NCBI RefSeq assembly: GCF_009695865.1
Contig: NZ_VUNB01000003.1
Coordinates: 124,001 to 188,000 of the forward strand
DNA: 64,000 bases
Reading direction: 5' to 3'
Origin: Allobaileyella intestinalis
GTDB lineage: Bacteria > Bacillota > Clostridia > Peptostreptococcales > Anaerovoracaceae
In this document: positions 1-8,752 of the stretch, piece by piece
Numbering within the stretch: position 1 is the first letter of the stretch
Layout: each line of letters begins with the position of its first letter
Position numbers and translations under genes: made by a program
Notes under the pieces: generated by a model
Database searches by the model: none
What the model was told of the DNA's origin: nothing
The model's input: only the letters and a program-made list of their open reading frames with translations

Positions 1-219
1 CAGCAGCACCAGATAAACTGTATTGAAAAACTGATTTCCAATTCCGTTTCTTGTAAAGCTGAAAACTCCCGGATAGATGCTCAATATTCCCTTTATTATT
101 ATGTAAGCAGCCAGCACAATCAGCAGAAGGATAAAGAATCCGCCTATGCCGTAGAAAAAACCTGTCATGAACCGGTCTGTCATTCTCACTCTTGCGTATC
201 TGTTACTTTTCTCGTTCAT
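1..219 (-). CDS. pstA: Phosphate ABC transporter permease PstA (N-terminal part, cut by window edge)
   Basis: Only the first 73 codons are in the window; the rest lies beyond base 1. The reading begins MNEKSNRYARVRMTDRFM and runs into a long hydrophobic helix (FFILLLIVLAAYIII) followed by a stretch ending in NQFFNTVYLVLL, which fits the start of PstA, the second membrane subunit of the high-affinity phosphate importer. The ATG has a GGAGG ribosome site a few bases upstream and begins 13 bases after the pstC stop, so the two permeases are translationally coupled in a pstS-pstC-pstA operon. The assignment rests mainly on context and the membrane helix, because the conserved permease loop lies outside the window. 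Confidence 0.82.
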   Translation of the reverse strand, partial: MNEKSNRYARVRMTDRFMTGFFYGIGGFFILLLIVLAAYIIIKGILSIYPGVFSFTRNGIGNQFFNTVYLVLL

Positions 220-232
220 TTCCGCCCCTCCA

Positions 233-1120
233 TCAGCTGTTTTTTCCTGAGCGGGCTATAAGATGTATGATCACTATGCACGCCATGGATATTATGAGAA
301 GCAGGAGGGCCATTGCCCAGAGAGCAGCGTTATATTCTCCTCCGTTCGCTGTGTTTCCCATATCGGCTGCTATAGCTGCCGTAAGGTTGTTGGTAGGATA
401 CAAGATTCCCTTTGGAAAAACTCTGGTTTTTCCGATTACCATTGCCACTGCCAGGGTCTCGCCGAAGGCTCTGGAAAGTCCCAGAATTACGCCGGTGAGT
501 ATGCCGCTTTTTGCAGCTGGCACAGACACTTTGTAAATAAGCTGCCATCTGGTGGATCCAAGACCGTATGCTGCCTGGCGGTAGGAATCGGGAACTGCCC
601 TGAGAGCGTCTGCCGAAACTGTTGTTATAGTTGGAAAAATCATTATTGCCAGTACGATTCCTGCGGCCAGTACAGAGTAACCGCCCATTGGGGCGTGAAG
701 TTTTTCATTTATAAAAGGTACGAGAATTGTAAGTCCTACCCAGCCGTAAACTACTGAAGGAATTCCTACAAATATCTCGATGGCCGGCTGAAGAAATCTG
801 GATCCTGTCTTCGGGGATATTTCTGAAATGAAGATTGCTGCCGAGATGCTGAAGGGCAGGGCAATCAGAAGGGCCAGTCCGCAGGTCATGAGAGATCCCA
901 GAATATATATTCTGGCTCCGATTTTTCCACCTCCCTGGCCAGGCACATCCATTGGTGCCCATTTGTCCGAGAACATAAATTCACCTACACTGTGGTGGAA
1001 CAATCTGAACACATCTGTGCCTTTTATCAGAAGGAAAATGCTTATGGCTAAGGTCAGTGCAATAATGAATATTCCGCACAGAGTCACCAGACCCCGTCCC
1101 AGATATTCCTTTTTGAACAT
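233..1120 (-). CDS. pstC: Phosphate ABC transporter permease PstC
   Basis: Integral membrane subunit that, with PstA, forms the channel of the PstSCAB phosphate importer. The 295-residue protein has about six membrane helices and the ABC-permease loop near residue 190 (ADALRAVPDSYRQAAYGLGSTRWQ), followed by SRAFGETLAVAMVIG, which is typical of PstC. I start at the ATG of MFKKEYLGRG because AGGAGG lies nine bases upstream; a longer reading from base 1174 has no ribosome site. It follows pstS by about 160 bases containing a hairpin and precedes pstA by 13 bases. Phosphate-starvation control is expected from the Pho-like cluster upstream of pstS. Confidence 0.93.
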   Translation of the reverse strand: MFKKEYLGRGLVTLCGIFIIALTLAISIFLLIKGTDVFRLFHHSVGEFMFSDKWAPMDVPGQGGGKIGARIYILGSLMTCGLALLIALPFSISAAIFISEISPKTGSRFLQPAIEIFVGIPSVVYGWVGLTILVPFINEKLHAPMGGYSVLAAGIVLAIMIFPTITTVSADALRAVPDSYRQAAYGLGSTRWQLIYKVSVPAAKSGILTGVILGLSRAFGETLAVAMVIGKTRVFPKGILYPTNNLTAAIAADMGNTANGGEYNAALWAMALLLLIISMACIVIIHLIARSGKNS

Positions 1121-1217
1121 ATTGTTCATCCTCCTTGATCCGGCCTTTACTCCGGATGTCTTGATTATCTTCATGGGAATTGCATTGTCTCTATAAAACT
1201 TCCCATACTTGCCGAAG

Positions 1218-1245
1218 GGCGCGGCTGCACACTGTGCCCCGCGCC
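1218..1245 (-). other. Intercistronic hairpin between pstS and pstC
   Basis: Arms GGCGCGG (1218-1224) and CCGCGCC (1239-1245) pair perfectly, with a smaller GCAC/GTGC stem inside the loop. No uridine run follows on the minus strand, so it is unlikely to be a complete terminator. By analogy with other pst operons it may stabilise the pstS part of the mRNA or thin out transcription, giving more binding protein than permease. That role is inferred. Confidence 0.55.
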
Positions 1246-1278
1246 TCCGGCTGTTTTATGGATAATGTGTTGGTTGGC

Positions 1279-2178
1279 TTATTTCTCGTGATTCTTAACT
1301 GCCTTGTCGCTCATCTTGGAGATTGCGCCGTATCCCAGCTTTTCTACGTTCTGTGCGTAATCATCGCTGGTCAGATAGTCGATGAATGCCTTGGAGATCT
1401 TGTTTGGCTCTCCCTTTGTGTACATGTGCTCGTAACCCCATACGTTGTACTTGCCGCTGTAAGTGTTCTTCAGAGTAGGCTTTACACCGTCGATGGCAAC
1501 TCCTGTAACTTCCTTCTCGTTAACCAGGTAGGAGAGAGCTACATATCCGATTGCACCCTTGTTCTTCTTAACGGTTTCCATCAGTGTGCCGGAGTCATCT
1601 GTTTCAAGAGCAGAATTGGAAGCTTCTTCCTGTCCGCCGATAGCATACTGTTTGAACAGCGCTCTTGTTCCTGAAGATGCAGGTCTTGTTACAAGCATGA
1701 TCTGCTCATCTGGTCCCCCAACGTCCTTCCAGTTGGTGATCTGTCCTGTGAAGATCTTTGTCAGCTGGTCTGTTGTAAGGTCCTTAACGCCAAGGTCCTT
1801 GTTAACTACTGCAGCTACTGTTATTGTTGCAACCTTGTGATCCTTCAGTGCCTTTGCCTGATCTGCATCCAGCTTCTCTTCTGCGTATACATCAGAGTTT
1901 CCGATGTCTACAGATCCGTCTGAAACCTGCTGCAGTCCAGTTCCTGAACCTCCTCCGTTAATAGTGATTGAAGCATCAGGGTTTTCTGCTGTAAAATCAT
2001 CAGCTGCCTGCTGTGCCAGGGGCTGCAGTGCCGATGAACCTGAAGCAGTCAAAGATCCTTTTACTGCCTCATTTTCCTGTTTCTGGCTTCCGCAGCCTGT
2101 GAAAACTGCTCCTGCCATTGCAAGTACGCAGGAAAGTGCCAGAACTTTAAACACCTTGCTCTTCGTTCTTTCTTTCAT
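1279..2178 (-). CDS. pstS: Phosphate-binding lipoprotein PstS
   Basis: Extracellular substrate-binding protein of the Pst importer, anchored as a lipoprotein. The 299-residue product starts with a basic, hydrophobic signal ending in a lipobox (VFTGC, Cys29). Phosphate-contact motifs of the family follow: GSSALQPLAQ near residue 47, GGGSGTGLQQVSDGSVDIG near residue 75 and RPASSGTRALFKQY near residue 165. AAGGAG stands seven bases before the ATG. It heads the minus-strand pst operon; the divergent gene is a ROK kinase. A group of TTAACA-type hexamers 170-230 bases upstream suggests PhoP/PhoB-type control. Confidence 0.96.
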   Translation of the reverse strand: MKERTKSKVFKVLALSCVLAMAGAVFTGCGSQKQENEAVKGSLTASGSSALQPLAQQAADDFTAENPDASITINGGGSGTGLQQVSDGSVDIGNSDVYAEEKLDADQAKALKDHKVATITVAAVVNKDLGVKDLTTDQLTKIFTGQITNWKDVGGPDEQIMLVTRPASSGTRALFKQYAIGGQEEASNSALETDDSGTLMETVKKNKGAIGYVALSYLVNEKEVTGVAIDGVKPTLKNTYSGKYNVWGYEHMYTKGEPNKISKAFIDYLTSDDYAQNVEKLGYGAISKMSDKAVKNHEK

Positions 2179-2347
2179 TTTGTTCTCCTTTTAGTAGTAA
2201 AATATATTAAAATATTGATGTCGGATTTAAGCTGTTACCGGGCTTTCAGGCCGTGTCACTTCACAGCCGCCAGGTTTCAGCTCCTGAACCCTCAAGCCAT
2301 TCGCTTTTGATGACCTTTCCGGGTTCATTGTTATTCTAGGGTCCGGA

Positions 2348-2407
2348 TGTTAATTCAAAAACGGTCATCATGTTAATTCGGCGTTAACAATTACCTGTTA
2401 ATGTTAA
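2348..2407 (-). promoter_or_regulatory. Candidate Pho-box cluster upstream of pstS
   Basis: Read on the minus strand, TTAACA hexamers begin at 2407, 2401, 2376 and 2353, with a TTAACG at 2387. Two neighbours are 11 bases apart and another pair 23 (about two turns). Bacillus PhoP binds direct TTAACA repeats spaced by about one helical turn, so this fits phosphate-starvation control of pstS. The same region separates pstS from the divergent ROK kinase and could affect both. The promoter itself is not certain; TAGAAT and TAACAAT lie just downstream of the last hexamer. Confidence 0.55.
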
Positions 2408-2431
2408 AAAACTACTATAGGAGTTTACGTA

Positions 2432-3424
2432 ATGCAGTACACCTTCGGAATAGATATTGGAGCCACCACCGCCAAGCTGGGACTTTTCCAGCTGAAGTCA
2501 AACAGCCCGGCCATCAGCGGGAAGGACCCGGATCAAGAACCTTCCTGCAATCTTCTGGAACACACCACCGTGGAAACTGAAGGCATGACTGATCCCGATG
2601 AGCTTTTTCCTCATCTGGGTCTCTCCATGCACGTAATGCTGAAAAGCCACGGGCTAAGCCCCGAAAACCTGGCGGGAGTGGGCATTGGTGTTCCAGGCGC
2701 CGTAACTGACCACAGCACTGTTAACCAATGCGTCAACATGGGATGGGGAGTTACGGACATCGGCCGTTCCTTCCAGATGATCACCGGAATTTCCAACATC
2801 AAAGTGGAAAACGATGCAAACCTTGCAGCCCTTGGTGAAATGTGGCAGGGCGGGGGACAGGGTTCCTCCAGCCAGGTTTTCGTCAGCATAGGCACAGGTG
2901 TAGGTGCAGGCATAGTTTATGATGGAAAAATAATCAATGGTGCTCACGGTGCTGCGGGAGAGATCGGCCACCTGAAAGTCTTTGACGGCTGGGGAGAAAA
3001 ATGCAGCTGCGGCGGAACGGGCTGCCTGGAACAGCGTGTGGCTTCTGCCGGCATCGTTCGAAGAGCCATGGAACTTTTAAAAGAATACCCTCAGAGCTCC
3101 GACATCCTTCGGCGCATGGCCTACGACAGGCTTACCGCAAAAGACGTTTTTGACGCCGCCCGGGATGGCGACAGACTGGCCGCCCAGGTGCGGAAGGAAA
3201 CCGGCTTTTACATTGGAAAAGCTCTTTCTTATGTTTCATGTGTCTACGACCCTGAGGTTTATGTAATAGGAGGGGGAATCTCGCTGGCAGGAGAACCTCT
3301 GCTGAAAGAAATTGAGGAAGGCTTCAGGCAGAACGCCTTCCACGCCTCAGTTGATACAAGGTTCGCACTGGCCCAGCTGGGCGGACTGGCAGGAATGTAC
3401 GGCGCCGCAAAAGTTGTGCTCTAA
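2432..3424 (+). CDS. ROK-family sugar kinase (glucokinase-like)
   Basis: ATP-dependent cytoplasmic sugar kinase of the ROK family; glucose is the commonest substrate of 330-residue members in Firmicutes, but the sequence does not fix it. The N-terminal phosphate loop is GIDIGATTAKLGLF (residues 6-19), the sugar-binding region contains VENDANLAALGE, the GEIGHLKV motif carries the conserved His, and the ROK zinc motif CSCGGTGCLE comes soon after. AGGAG precedes the ATG. It is transcribed alone, divergent from pstS, and ends in a convergent terminator region. N-acetylmannosamine or fructose kinase activity remains possible. Confidence 0.88.
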   Translation: MQYTFGIDIGATTAKLGLFQLKSNSPAISGKDPDQEPSCNLLEHTTVETEGMTDPDELFPHLGLSMHVMLKSHGLSPENLAGVGIGVPGAVTDHSTVNQCVNMGWGVTDIGRSFQMITGISNIKVENDANLAALGEMWQGGGQGSSSQVFVSIGTGVGAGIVYDGKIINGAHGAAGEIGHLKVFDGWGEKCSCGGTGCLEQRVASAGIVRRAMELLKEYPQSSDILRRMAYDRLTAKDVFDAARDGDRLAAQVRKETGFYIGKALSYVSCVYDPEVYVIGGGISLAGEPLLKEIEEGFRQNAFHASVDTRFALAQLGGLAGMYGAAKVVL

Positions 3425-3443
3425 GTAGCTTTCTTCCGGAGTT

Positions 3444-3527
3444 CCATGGTATGGGATTTTTTTCATATACCATGGCAATTTTCCAGCCGCCTTAAATAAT
3501 TTTGAACATTTTCCATATACCATGGCA
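3444..3527. repeat. Repeated CATATACCATGGCA motif and hairpin after the ROK gene
   Basis: CATATACCATGGCA occurs at 3464-3477 and again at 3514-3527, and its inverted core CCATGGTAT at 3444-3452 pairs perfectly with ATACCATGG at 3467-3475 across a T-rich loop. The first hairpin could act as a weak terminator for the ROK gene. The 50-base spaced second copy has no obvious partner. Confidence 0.5.
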
Positions 3528-3551
3528 CTGTTAAAAAAATTCAATGCATAC

Positions 3552-3592
3552 GAAGACCCCGGAGCCTGAACATTCAGTGCTCCGGGGTCTTC
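3552..3592. terminator. Bidirectional terminator between ROK kinase and heptad-repeat protein genes
   Basis: A 14-base perfect stem, GAAGACCCCGGAGC (3552-3565) with GCTCCGGGGTCTTC (3579-3592), extended inward by CTGA/TCAG. It lies between two convergent genes. On the minus strand a T7 run follows about 10 bases later, on the plus strand only a short AT stretch. Confidence 0.85.
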
Positions 3593-3615
3593 ATATAAAG
3601 AATTAATTTGAGGGG

Positions 3616-5454
3616 CTATTTTACTTCGGCTGTCTTGTAGATGATCTTGCTCTCTCCAGACATGCCTGCGGACTTGCCGCCTATCAGGTATTCGATTCTG
3701 TCTGCATCAGCAGCAGCCTTGATTCTCTTTCCTATTGTAAGAAGCTGAGAACCGTTAAGTGTATCTGCCATCTTGTGGATGCCTTCCTTGTTGAACTGGG
3801 CCATTCCGCTGTCCAGAGTGGCTGCACCAGCAGTCAGCTTGTTTGTACCTGTGTACAGGTCTCCGGCTCCGCTGTTGAGCTTGCTGGCTCCGGCATTGAG
3901 TTTTCCAGTACCCTGAGAAAGGGCGCTCATACTTGCATTAAGCTTCTGGGCTGCGACCTTGGTCTTCTCATTGAAAGTCGTGGCCGTGGTAACTGTCGCT
4001 TTGTTGGCGGCGGCCCCGGCAGTCTGTGTCATCGCGGTCTTTACGCCGGCTTTGATACCTCCGGAAACGGTGGTATTCTCGCTGGCCTCTTTGGCTGCTT
4101 CAGTCGCTGCATCATTTGCTGCCGTCGTGATCTTTTTCTGAGCATCCGCAGGGAGCTGGCCGATGCTCGTAGCACCGGCATTCTGTACCAGAACACCTAC
4201 GACCGAATTATATGCGGACTGATATGCTGTTTCCTTGACAGCGCTGTTCATGATGCCGTCAGTCACCTGCTGGGCGCCAGCGTCGATTTTCTCGTCCTTG
4301 TCGGCCTCGGCCACTGCCTGCGCCTGTGCTCCATACGCATTAATCTGATCTGGTGTCAGTACCTGTATCTGTGAGCTCAGGTCGTTTCCGCTTGCTTTTA
4401 CGCTCTTGTCCAGCTGATCCGCACCTAAAGCCAGTTCCTGAGTACCGTTTTTCAGCGTCCCTGCTCCTGCGTTGAGCTGGTCGATTCCAGCCTTCAGCTG
4501 ATCTGTACCGCTCATCAGCTTGTCAGATGCGCTTACCAGCTGATCCAGCCCGCTCTCCAGCTGGCTTACCTTGCTTTCAACATTTCCAGTTGCGGAAGTA
4601 TCAATATCGCTCATCACACCAGACATAGCTGCTGTGTAAGTTCCGTCGATCTGGAACTTGTCAGTATGAGCCTTGATTACGACACTATCAGGAATGCTTA
4701 CTCCAGTAGCACCAAGTCCCAGATTTCCTGCCAGGCCAGGGAAGGCAATTCCGATGCACATGCTGGTATTGCCGTCATTTACAACCTTGCCGTTGTCAAC
4801 TGTCACATTTGTGAAGTGGCTGTTGTCCAGCATTACCGCACTTGCCATAGTGTAAGGCTTTGTAACGGAAGATCCATCTGCCAGCTCGCTTCTGTTAACC
4901 TTGTAATCAAAGTGGATTTCCACATCGCCGCTCTTTCCGGCAATATCTTTTGCAGAAACCTGTTCACCGTTCAGGTAATAGGAAACTGCCACATCAACAG
5001 GAAGCTGTTTTCCCGTAGTTCCCTGGTAGTGGATGTCAGAACCGTCGGCCTTCCATGTCACCTTATCTCCGTCCTTTGTGAACTTCTGGTTTCCTGAAGT
5101 GTTCTTGATATCCTTCAGATCAGAGGTGTCGCTGATCTCTTTTGCACCATTCTTGTTTGTGAGCCACTCGTTAACAACGACTTTCTCTTTGTTTCCCTCT
5201 GCGTCAAGTACGGCGTAGACCGTCTCGCTCTTATCCTTCTGAGAAGTAGAGTTCGGGGAAAAAACATCGCTGTAGCTTCCTGTGTTTGCGGCTTGCGAGC
5301 TGCTTTTGTCGTTTTTCGATGCTGCATATGTTCCTGCACCGGCTGCTCCTACAAAAGAAGTAGCTATCATGGCAACTGCCAGAGTTGTGGCTCCGATTTT
5401 TCCTGCCACTGAGATCTTCCGATCTGCCCCTTTCCTTTCGATCTTTCGTTTCAT
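3616..5454 (-). CDS. Secreted heptad-repeat (xxxLxxG) protein, MMPL transporter partner
   Basis: A 612-residue exported protein of unproven function. A signal-like helix (residues 18-45, ending GTYAASK) is followed by an N-terminal beta-rich region and then helical heptads of the xxxLxxG type, e.g. GTDQLKAGIDQLNAGAGTL around residue 310 and a second block, LSQGTGKLNAGASKLNSGAG, near residue 515. An Ala/Thr-rich segment lies between. No C-terminal membrane anchor is seen. It starts 20 bases after the MMPL exporter gene on the same strand, and such proteins are commonly encoded next to MMPL or YhgE/Pip transporters, so I infer it works outside the membrane with that exporter. Both are probably controlled by the divergent TetR regulator. 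Confidence 0.8.
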   Translation of the reverse strand: MKRKIERKGADRKISVAGKIGATTLAVAMIATSFVGAAGAGTYAASKNDKSSSQAANTGSYSDVFSPNSTSQKDKSETVYAVLDAEGNKEKVVVNEWLTNKNGAKEISDTSDLKDIKNTSGNQKFTKDGDKVTWKADGSDIHYQGTTGKQLPVDVAVSYYLNGEQVSAKDIAGKSGDVEIHFDYKVNRSELADGSSVTKPYTMASAVMLDNSHFTNVTVDNGKVVNDGNTSMCIGIAFPGLAGNLGLGATGVSIPDSVVIKAHTDKFQIDGTYTAAMSGVMSDIDTSATGNVESKVSQLESGLDQLVSASDKLMSGTDQLKAGIDQLNAGAGTLKNGTQELALGADQLDKSVKASGNDLSSQIQVLTPDQINAYGAQAQAVAEADKDEKIDAGAQQVTDGIMNSAVKETAYQSAYNSVVGVLVQNAGATSIGQLPADAQKKITTAANDAATEAAKEASENTTVSGGIKAGVKTAMTQTAGAAANKATVTTATTFNEKTKVAAQKLNASMSALSQGTGKLNAGASKLNSGAGDLYTGTNKLTAGAATLDSGMAQFNKEGIHKMADTLNGSQLLTIGKRIKAAADADRIEYLIGGKSAGMSGESKIIYKTAEVK

Positions 5455-5474
5455 TTTTTTACCCCCTCAGATAA

Positions 5475-7613
5475 CTACTGCGCTGCGGCTTCCGAACCGC
5501 TGTTTCCGTGTTCCCTGGCGTATACTTCCTTCAGTCCCTTTGTGGTCTTGCAGATGACCTTGTCCAAAGCCATGAGCAGGGAAGGGAGAAGGAGTATTAC
5601 TGTAAGCATACTGATTATTGCACCTCTTGCCATGAGCTGGCAGAATGTGCTGATAATTCCTATGTTGGAGTAAATTGATACTCCGAATGTGGCTGTGAAG
5701 AATCCAAGAGCACTTACCATTACTGATGGAATGGATGTTGCTGTGGCAATCTGAATTGCATCTCTCTTGGTTTTGCCAGACATTCTTTCTTGTTTATATC
5801 TAGTGGACATCAGGATCGCATAGTCTACTGTTGAGCCCAGCTGGATCGTGCTGATGCAGACCGGAACGATGAACGGAAGTTCAAGGCCGGTATATCCTGG
5901 AATTCCCAGGTTCACGTAGATGGCGAACTCTATGGCCGCTACCAGTATAAATGGCAGTGATGCCGACTTCAGTACCAGCAGGATTATCACAAATACTGCT
6001 GCAATGGATATGAGGCTTACTACCTTGAAGTCCTTATTCGTAATCTGGATCAGATCCTTTGTTGCTGCAGCCTCGCCGATGACCTTGGCACCCTTGTCGT
6101 ATTTCTTTGTGATGCTCTTCAGCTGATCTACCTGTTTGTTGCACTCATCAGTAGACACCTTGTATTTGGAGTTTACCATTATAAGCTGGTGCCCCTTGGC
6201 TGTAAGGGAATTTGTGATCTGATCTGGAAGCATCTGTCTCGGAATTGATGTTCCAAGGAATGAATCCATTCCCAGTACGTTATCTACTCCGTCAACCTTC
6301 TTGATCTCATCGGACATTGCTCTTCCGTCCTTTGGGGACATGCTTGAATCTGCAATGATCAGATGGGTCGTTCCGATGTTGAAATCCTTCTCCAGCTTAT
6401 CATTTGCTACCATGAAGGAATCATCTCCCAGGTCAAGCTGTTTTGAGTTGCTGGCCAGCATCTTTGAAAAATCATATACTATGTTCTCGTTGTTATATCC
6501 GTGAACTGCCGGAACAACAAGGAGAATGAATATTGCAATGTAAATGCCGTATCTGCTGGTAAGGCCGTGGGCCAGCTTCGAGCAGTCAGGGATCAGACTT
6601 CTGTGAACAGTTTTGTTAAGAATGTTTCCTGATGCCAGAATCATGCAAGGAAGTATGGTTACGCTGGCGATAACTCCCAGTGCACATCCCTTGGCCATTA
6701 CGATTCCCAGGTCCATTCCCATCTTATATGTCATGAAACAGAGAGCCAGGAATCCGGCAATAGTTGTTATTGAAGATCCGGTTACGGCGGTCAGAGTATC
6801 GTTGATAGCTTCCTCCATGGCGTCCAGCCGGTGCTCATCTCCCCCTAATTTTTCAAGCTTTTCTGCATAGCTGTGCCACAAGAAGATGGAATAATCCATG
6901 GTTACTCCCAGCTGAAGCACCGCTGCTATGGCTTTGGTAATGTAGGAAATCTCTCCGAAAAACACGTTTGTTCCCATGTTGTACAGGATCGCCATTCCGA
7001 TACTTAACAGGAAAATAAACGGAGCTGCGTATGAATCCAGGAGAAGCATCATTGCGGCCAGGGACAGGAGAACAGCTATGCCTACATACTTTGGTTCCTC
7101 CTGCTGACACAGGGTCTTCAGATCCGAAACCAGAGAGCTCAGTCCTGATACATAAACGTCTTTCTTTGCCAGGCCTCTTATCTGATCTATAGCTTCAAGA
7201 GTTCTGTCATCAGATGTAGAAGTCTTGAAGAAAACAACCAGCATGCTGGCATCTTTATTGTGAATGTTGTTCCTGATCTCAGTTGGCAGCATTTCCTGCG
7301 GAATTGTAGGATCAAGAACATCTTCCAGACTTACAACGCTGTCTACATGCTTGACCTTCTCAATATCTGATTTCAGTTTGCTTACATCGCTGGTCTTCAT
7401 GTTCTCAACTACTACCAGCGAGAATCCGCCCTTGCCAAAATCTTTCTGAAGCATTTCCTGACCCTTCATGGTCTCAATGTCATCAGGCAGATAGGTGAGC
7501 ATATCGTAGTTGATTCTAGTTGCCCTCATTCCGATGACGGCTGGTATCAGCAATATCACCGCAACAATCAGAATGATTCGCCGGTGTTTTACTACCTTCT
7601 GGCCCAGATTCAT
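5475..7613 (-). CDS. MMPL/RND-superfamily membrane exporter
   Basis: A 712-residue membrane protein with duplicated architecture: one N-terminal helix, an extracytoplasmic loop, a five-to-six-helix bundle (residues about 175-345), then the same layout again (residues about 355-690). The N-terminal half of each loop has the PQEMLP / PRQMLPDQI signature seen in actinobacterial and clostridial MMPL proteins. Family members export lipids, lipopeptides or hydrophobic drugs using the proton gradient; the cargo here is unknown. GGGGGA lies before the ATG. It is co-transcribed with the heptad-repeat protein and divergent from a TetR gene, a common layout for inducible efflux systems. Confidence 0.9.
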   Translation of the reverse strand: MNLGQKVVKHRRIILIVAVILLIPAVIGMRATRINYDMLTYLPDDIETMKGQEMLQKDFGKGGFSLVVVENMKTSDVSKLKSDIEKVKHVDSVVSLEDVLDPTIPQEMLPTEIRNNIHNKDASMLVVFFKTSTSDDRTLEAIDQIRGLAKKDVYVSGLSSLVSDLKTLCQQEEPKYVGIAVLLSLAAMMLLLDSYAAPFIFLLSIGMAILYNMGTNVFFGEISYITKAIAAVLQLGVTMDYSIFLWHSYAEKLEKLGGDEHRLDAMEEAINDTLTAVTGSSITTIAGFLALCFMTYKMGMDLGIVMAKGCALGVIASVTILPCMILASGNILNKTVHRSLIPDCSKLAHGLTSRYGIYIAIFILLVVPAVHGYNNENIVYDFSKMLASNSKQLDLGDDSFMVANDKLEKDFNIGTTHLIIADSSMSPKDGRAMSDEIKKVDGVDNVLGMDSFLGTSIPRQMLPDQITNSLTAKGHQLIMVNSKYKVSTDECNKQVDQLKSITKKYDKGAKVIGEAAATKDLIQITNKDFKVVSLISIAAVFVIILLVLKSASLPFILVAAIEFAIYVNLGIPGYTGLELPFIVPVCISTIQLGSTVDYAILMSTRYKQERMSGKTKRDAIQIATATSIPSVMVSALGFFTATFGVSIYSNIGIISTFCQLMARGAIISMLTVILLLPSLLMALDKVICKTTKGLKEVYAREHGNSGSEAAAQ

Positions 7614-7756
7614 CAGATCATCCCCCTCATATATAAATTAGATAAAGCAATAAAAATATAAATTCATCACGGAAACAGCTGACTAACTTTCACTTTTTGT
7701 TTCCAGTGTAGAGAATAGCACTACGATGACTATTGGTCAACATTTTTCTTTAAAAT

Positions 7757-7831
7757 TTCTGAATAATATTCAGTTTTTAAGTTTTCCTTAATATTTCAAG
7801 GGTTATAAAATGACTAGAATTCATATTCAGT
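7757..7831. promoter_or_regulatory. Candidate TetR operators in the MMPL/TetR divergent region
   Basis: CTGAATAATATTCAG at 7759-7773 is a 15-base palindrome with a single central base. A looser copy sits at 7813-7831, where ACTAGAAT and ATTCAGT flank TCAT. Both contain the half site ATTCAGT. They lie in the 330-base gap between the exporter and regulator starts, where a TetR protein would be expected to bind. Two TGAC-N5-GTCA dyads (7727-7739 and 7844-7856) are alternative or additional sites. Confidence 0.5.
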
Positions 7832-7942
7832 CGTTTCTTTCCTTGACCCGCAGTCAGTACGATGGTAGTATTTAGCTGGATAAAGCCGTGAAATGTTAAA
7901 AAGGATGTTTCCGGCTCATTTGAAATTGGAAGAGTGATATTG

Positions 7943-8641
7943 ATGGGAAAAAACGAACTAAAGAAAAGAAAAAAACGGAATGACCTTCTGAAGAGCGCAT
8001 ACGAACTATTTACCACAGTAGGTTTTTCCAAAACAACAATTGATAATATTGCCACAAAGGCAGATGTAGGAAAAGGTACATTCTATCTGTACTTTAAGGA
8101 CAAAGGGGAGATAAGGGAACAGCTCATCGTCAATCAGTCTGCCATTCTCCTTAATAAAGCTGCCCAGGCTCTCAAGAAAGAACAGAAGGAGAGAGCTCAG
8201 AACGGAGATCCTTCAATGGATATTGCCGATAAGATAATTTTCGTAACTGACTACGTTATTAATTATCTTTCCAAGAACATCTCACTTCTCAAATTCATTT
8301 CAAAGAATCTGAGCTGGGGCATGCTGGTCAAATCCACTACAGCAGCAAAGGACAATGAGGAAGTACAGAGTTTCCAGCAGTTCCTGATGGAAGAGTTTGA
8401 TAAAGAGGAGATAGTTGTAAGAGAGCCTCTTCTTCTCATATTTACCATCCTTGAGATGATCAACTCCACTTGCTACAACATCATACTGAAAGGTGAGCCA
8501 GTAACCTTCAGCGAATACAAGCCTTATCTGTACGATACCATCAGAACCCTCATTGACCACGCCATCATAGATCCGGACAGTAAGGAAGCAGAATCTCAAA
8601 AGAAATTCATTACAGAATATATGAATAACCAGAATATGTAA
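7943..8641 (+). CDS. TetR/AcrR-family transcriptional regulator
   Basis: A 232-residue repressor-type regulator. The N-terminal helix-turn-helix is clear: LLKSAYELFTTVGFSKTTI followed by DNIATKADVGKGTFYLYFKDK, a textbook TetR DNA-binding domain. The remainder is an all-helical ligand-binding domain with no recognisable ligand pocket. I use the ATG at 7943 with GGAAGAG nine bases upstream; the GTG at 7934 overlaps that ribosome site. It is divergent from the MMPL operon and most likely represses it and itself through the palindromes between them. A terminator follows directly. Confidence 0.93.
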   Translation: MGKNELKKRKKRNDLLKSAYELFTTVGFSKTTIDNIATKADVGKGTFYLYFKDKGEIREQLIVNQSAILLNKAAQALKKEQKERAQNGDPSMDIADKIIFVTDYVINYLSKNISLLKFISKNLSWGMLVKSTTAAKDNEEVQSFQQFLMEEFDKEEIVVREPLLLIFTILEMINSTCYNIILKGEPVTFSEYKPYLYDTIRTLIDHAIIDPDSKEAESQKKFITEYMNNQNM

Positions 8642-8648
8642 CGCAAAA

Positions 8649-8691
8649 CCGCCGCCAATCCATTTTGTGAATTGACGGCGGGTATTTTTTT
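8649..8691 (+). terminator. Rho-independent terminator of the TetR gene
   Basis: CCGCCGCCAAT (8649-8659) pairs with ATTGACGGCGG (8671-8681), one mismatch, followed by TATTTTTTT. Confidence 0.9.
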
Positions 8692-8752
8692 GCCATATTT
8701 TGCTACATTGCGAGCAGGAAATATTCCTCTTAGAACACTTATGTCTGTCTTA

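Noticed and set aside
263-757. Long open frames opposite pstC, gyrA, gyrB, recF and other genes
   Set aside because: They are antisense shadows with Cys/Ser/His-rich composition, no ribosome sites and no family resemblance.
7727-7856. TGAC-N5-GTCA dyads as the main TetR operators
   Set aside because: Arms are only four bases; the ATTCAGT palindromes are stronger candidates, so these are kept only as a note.
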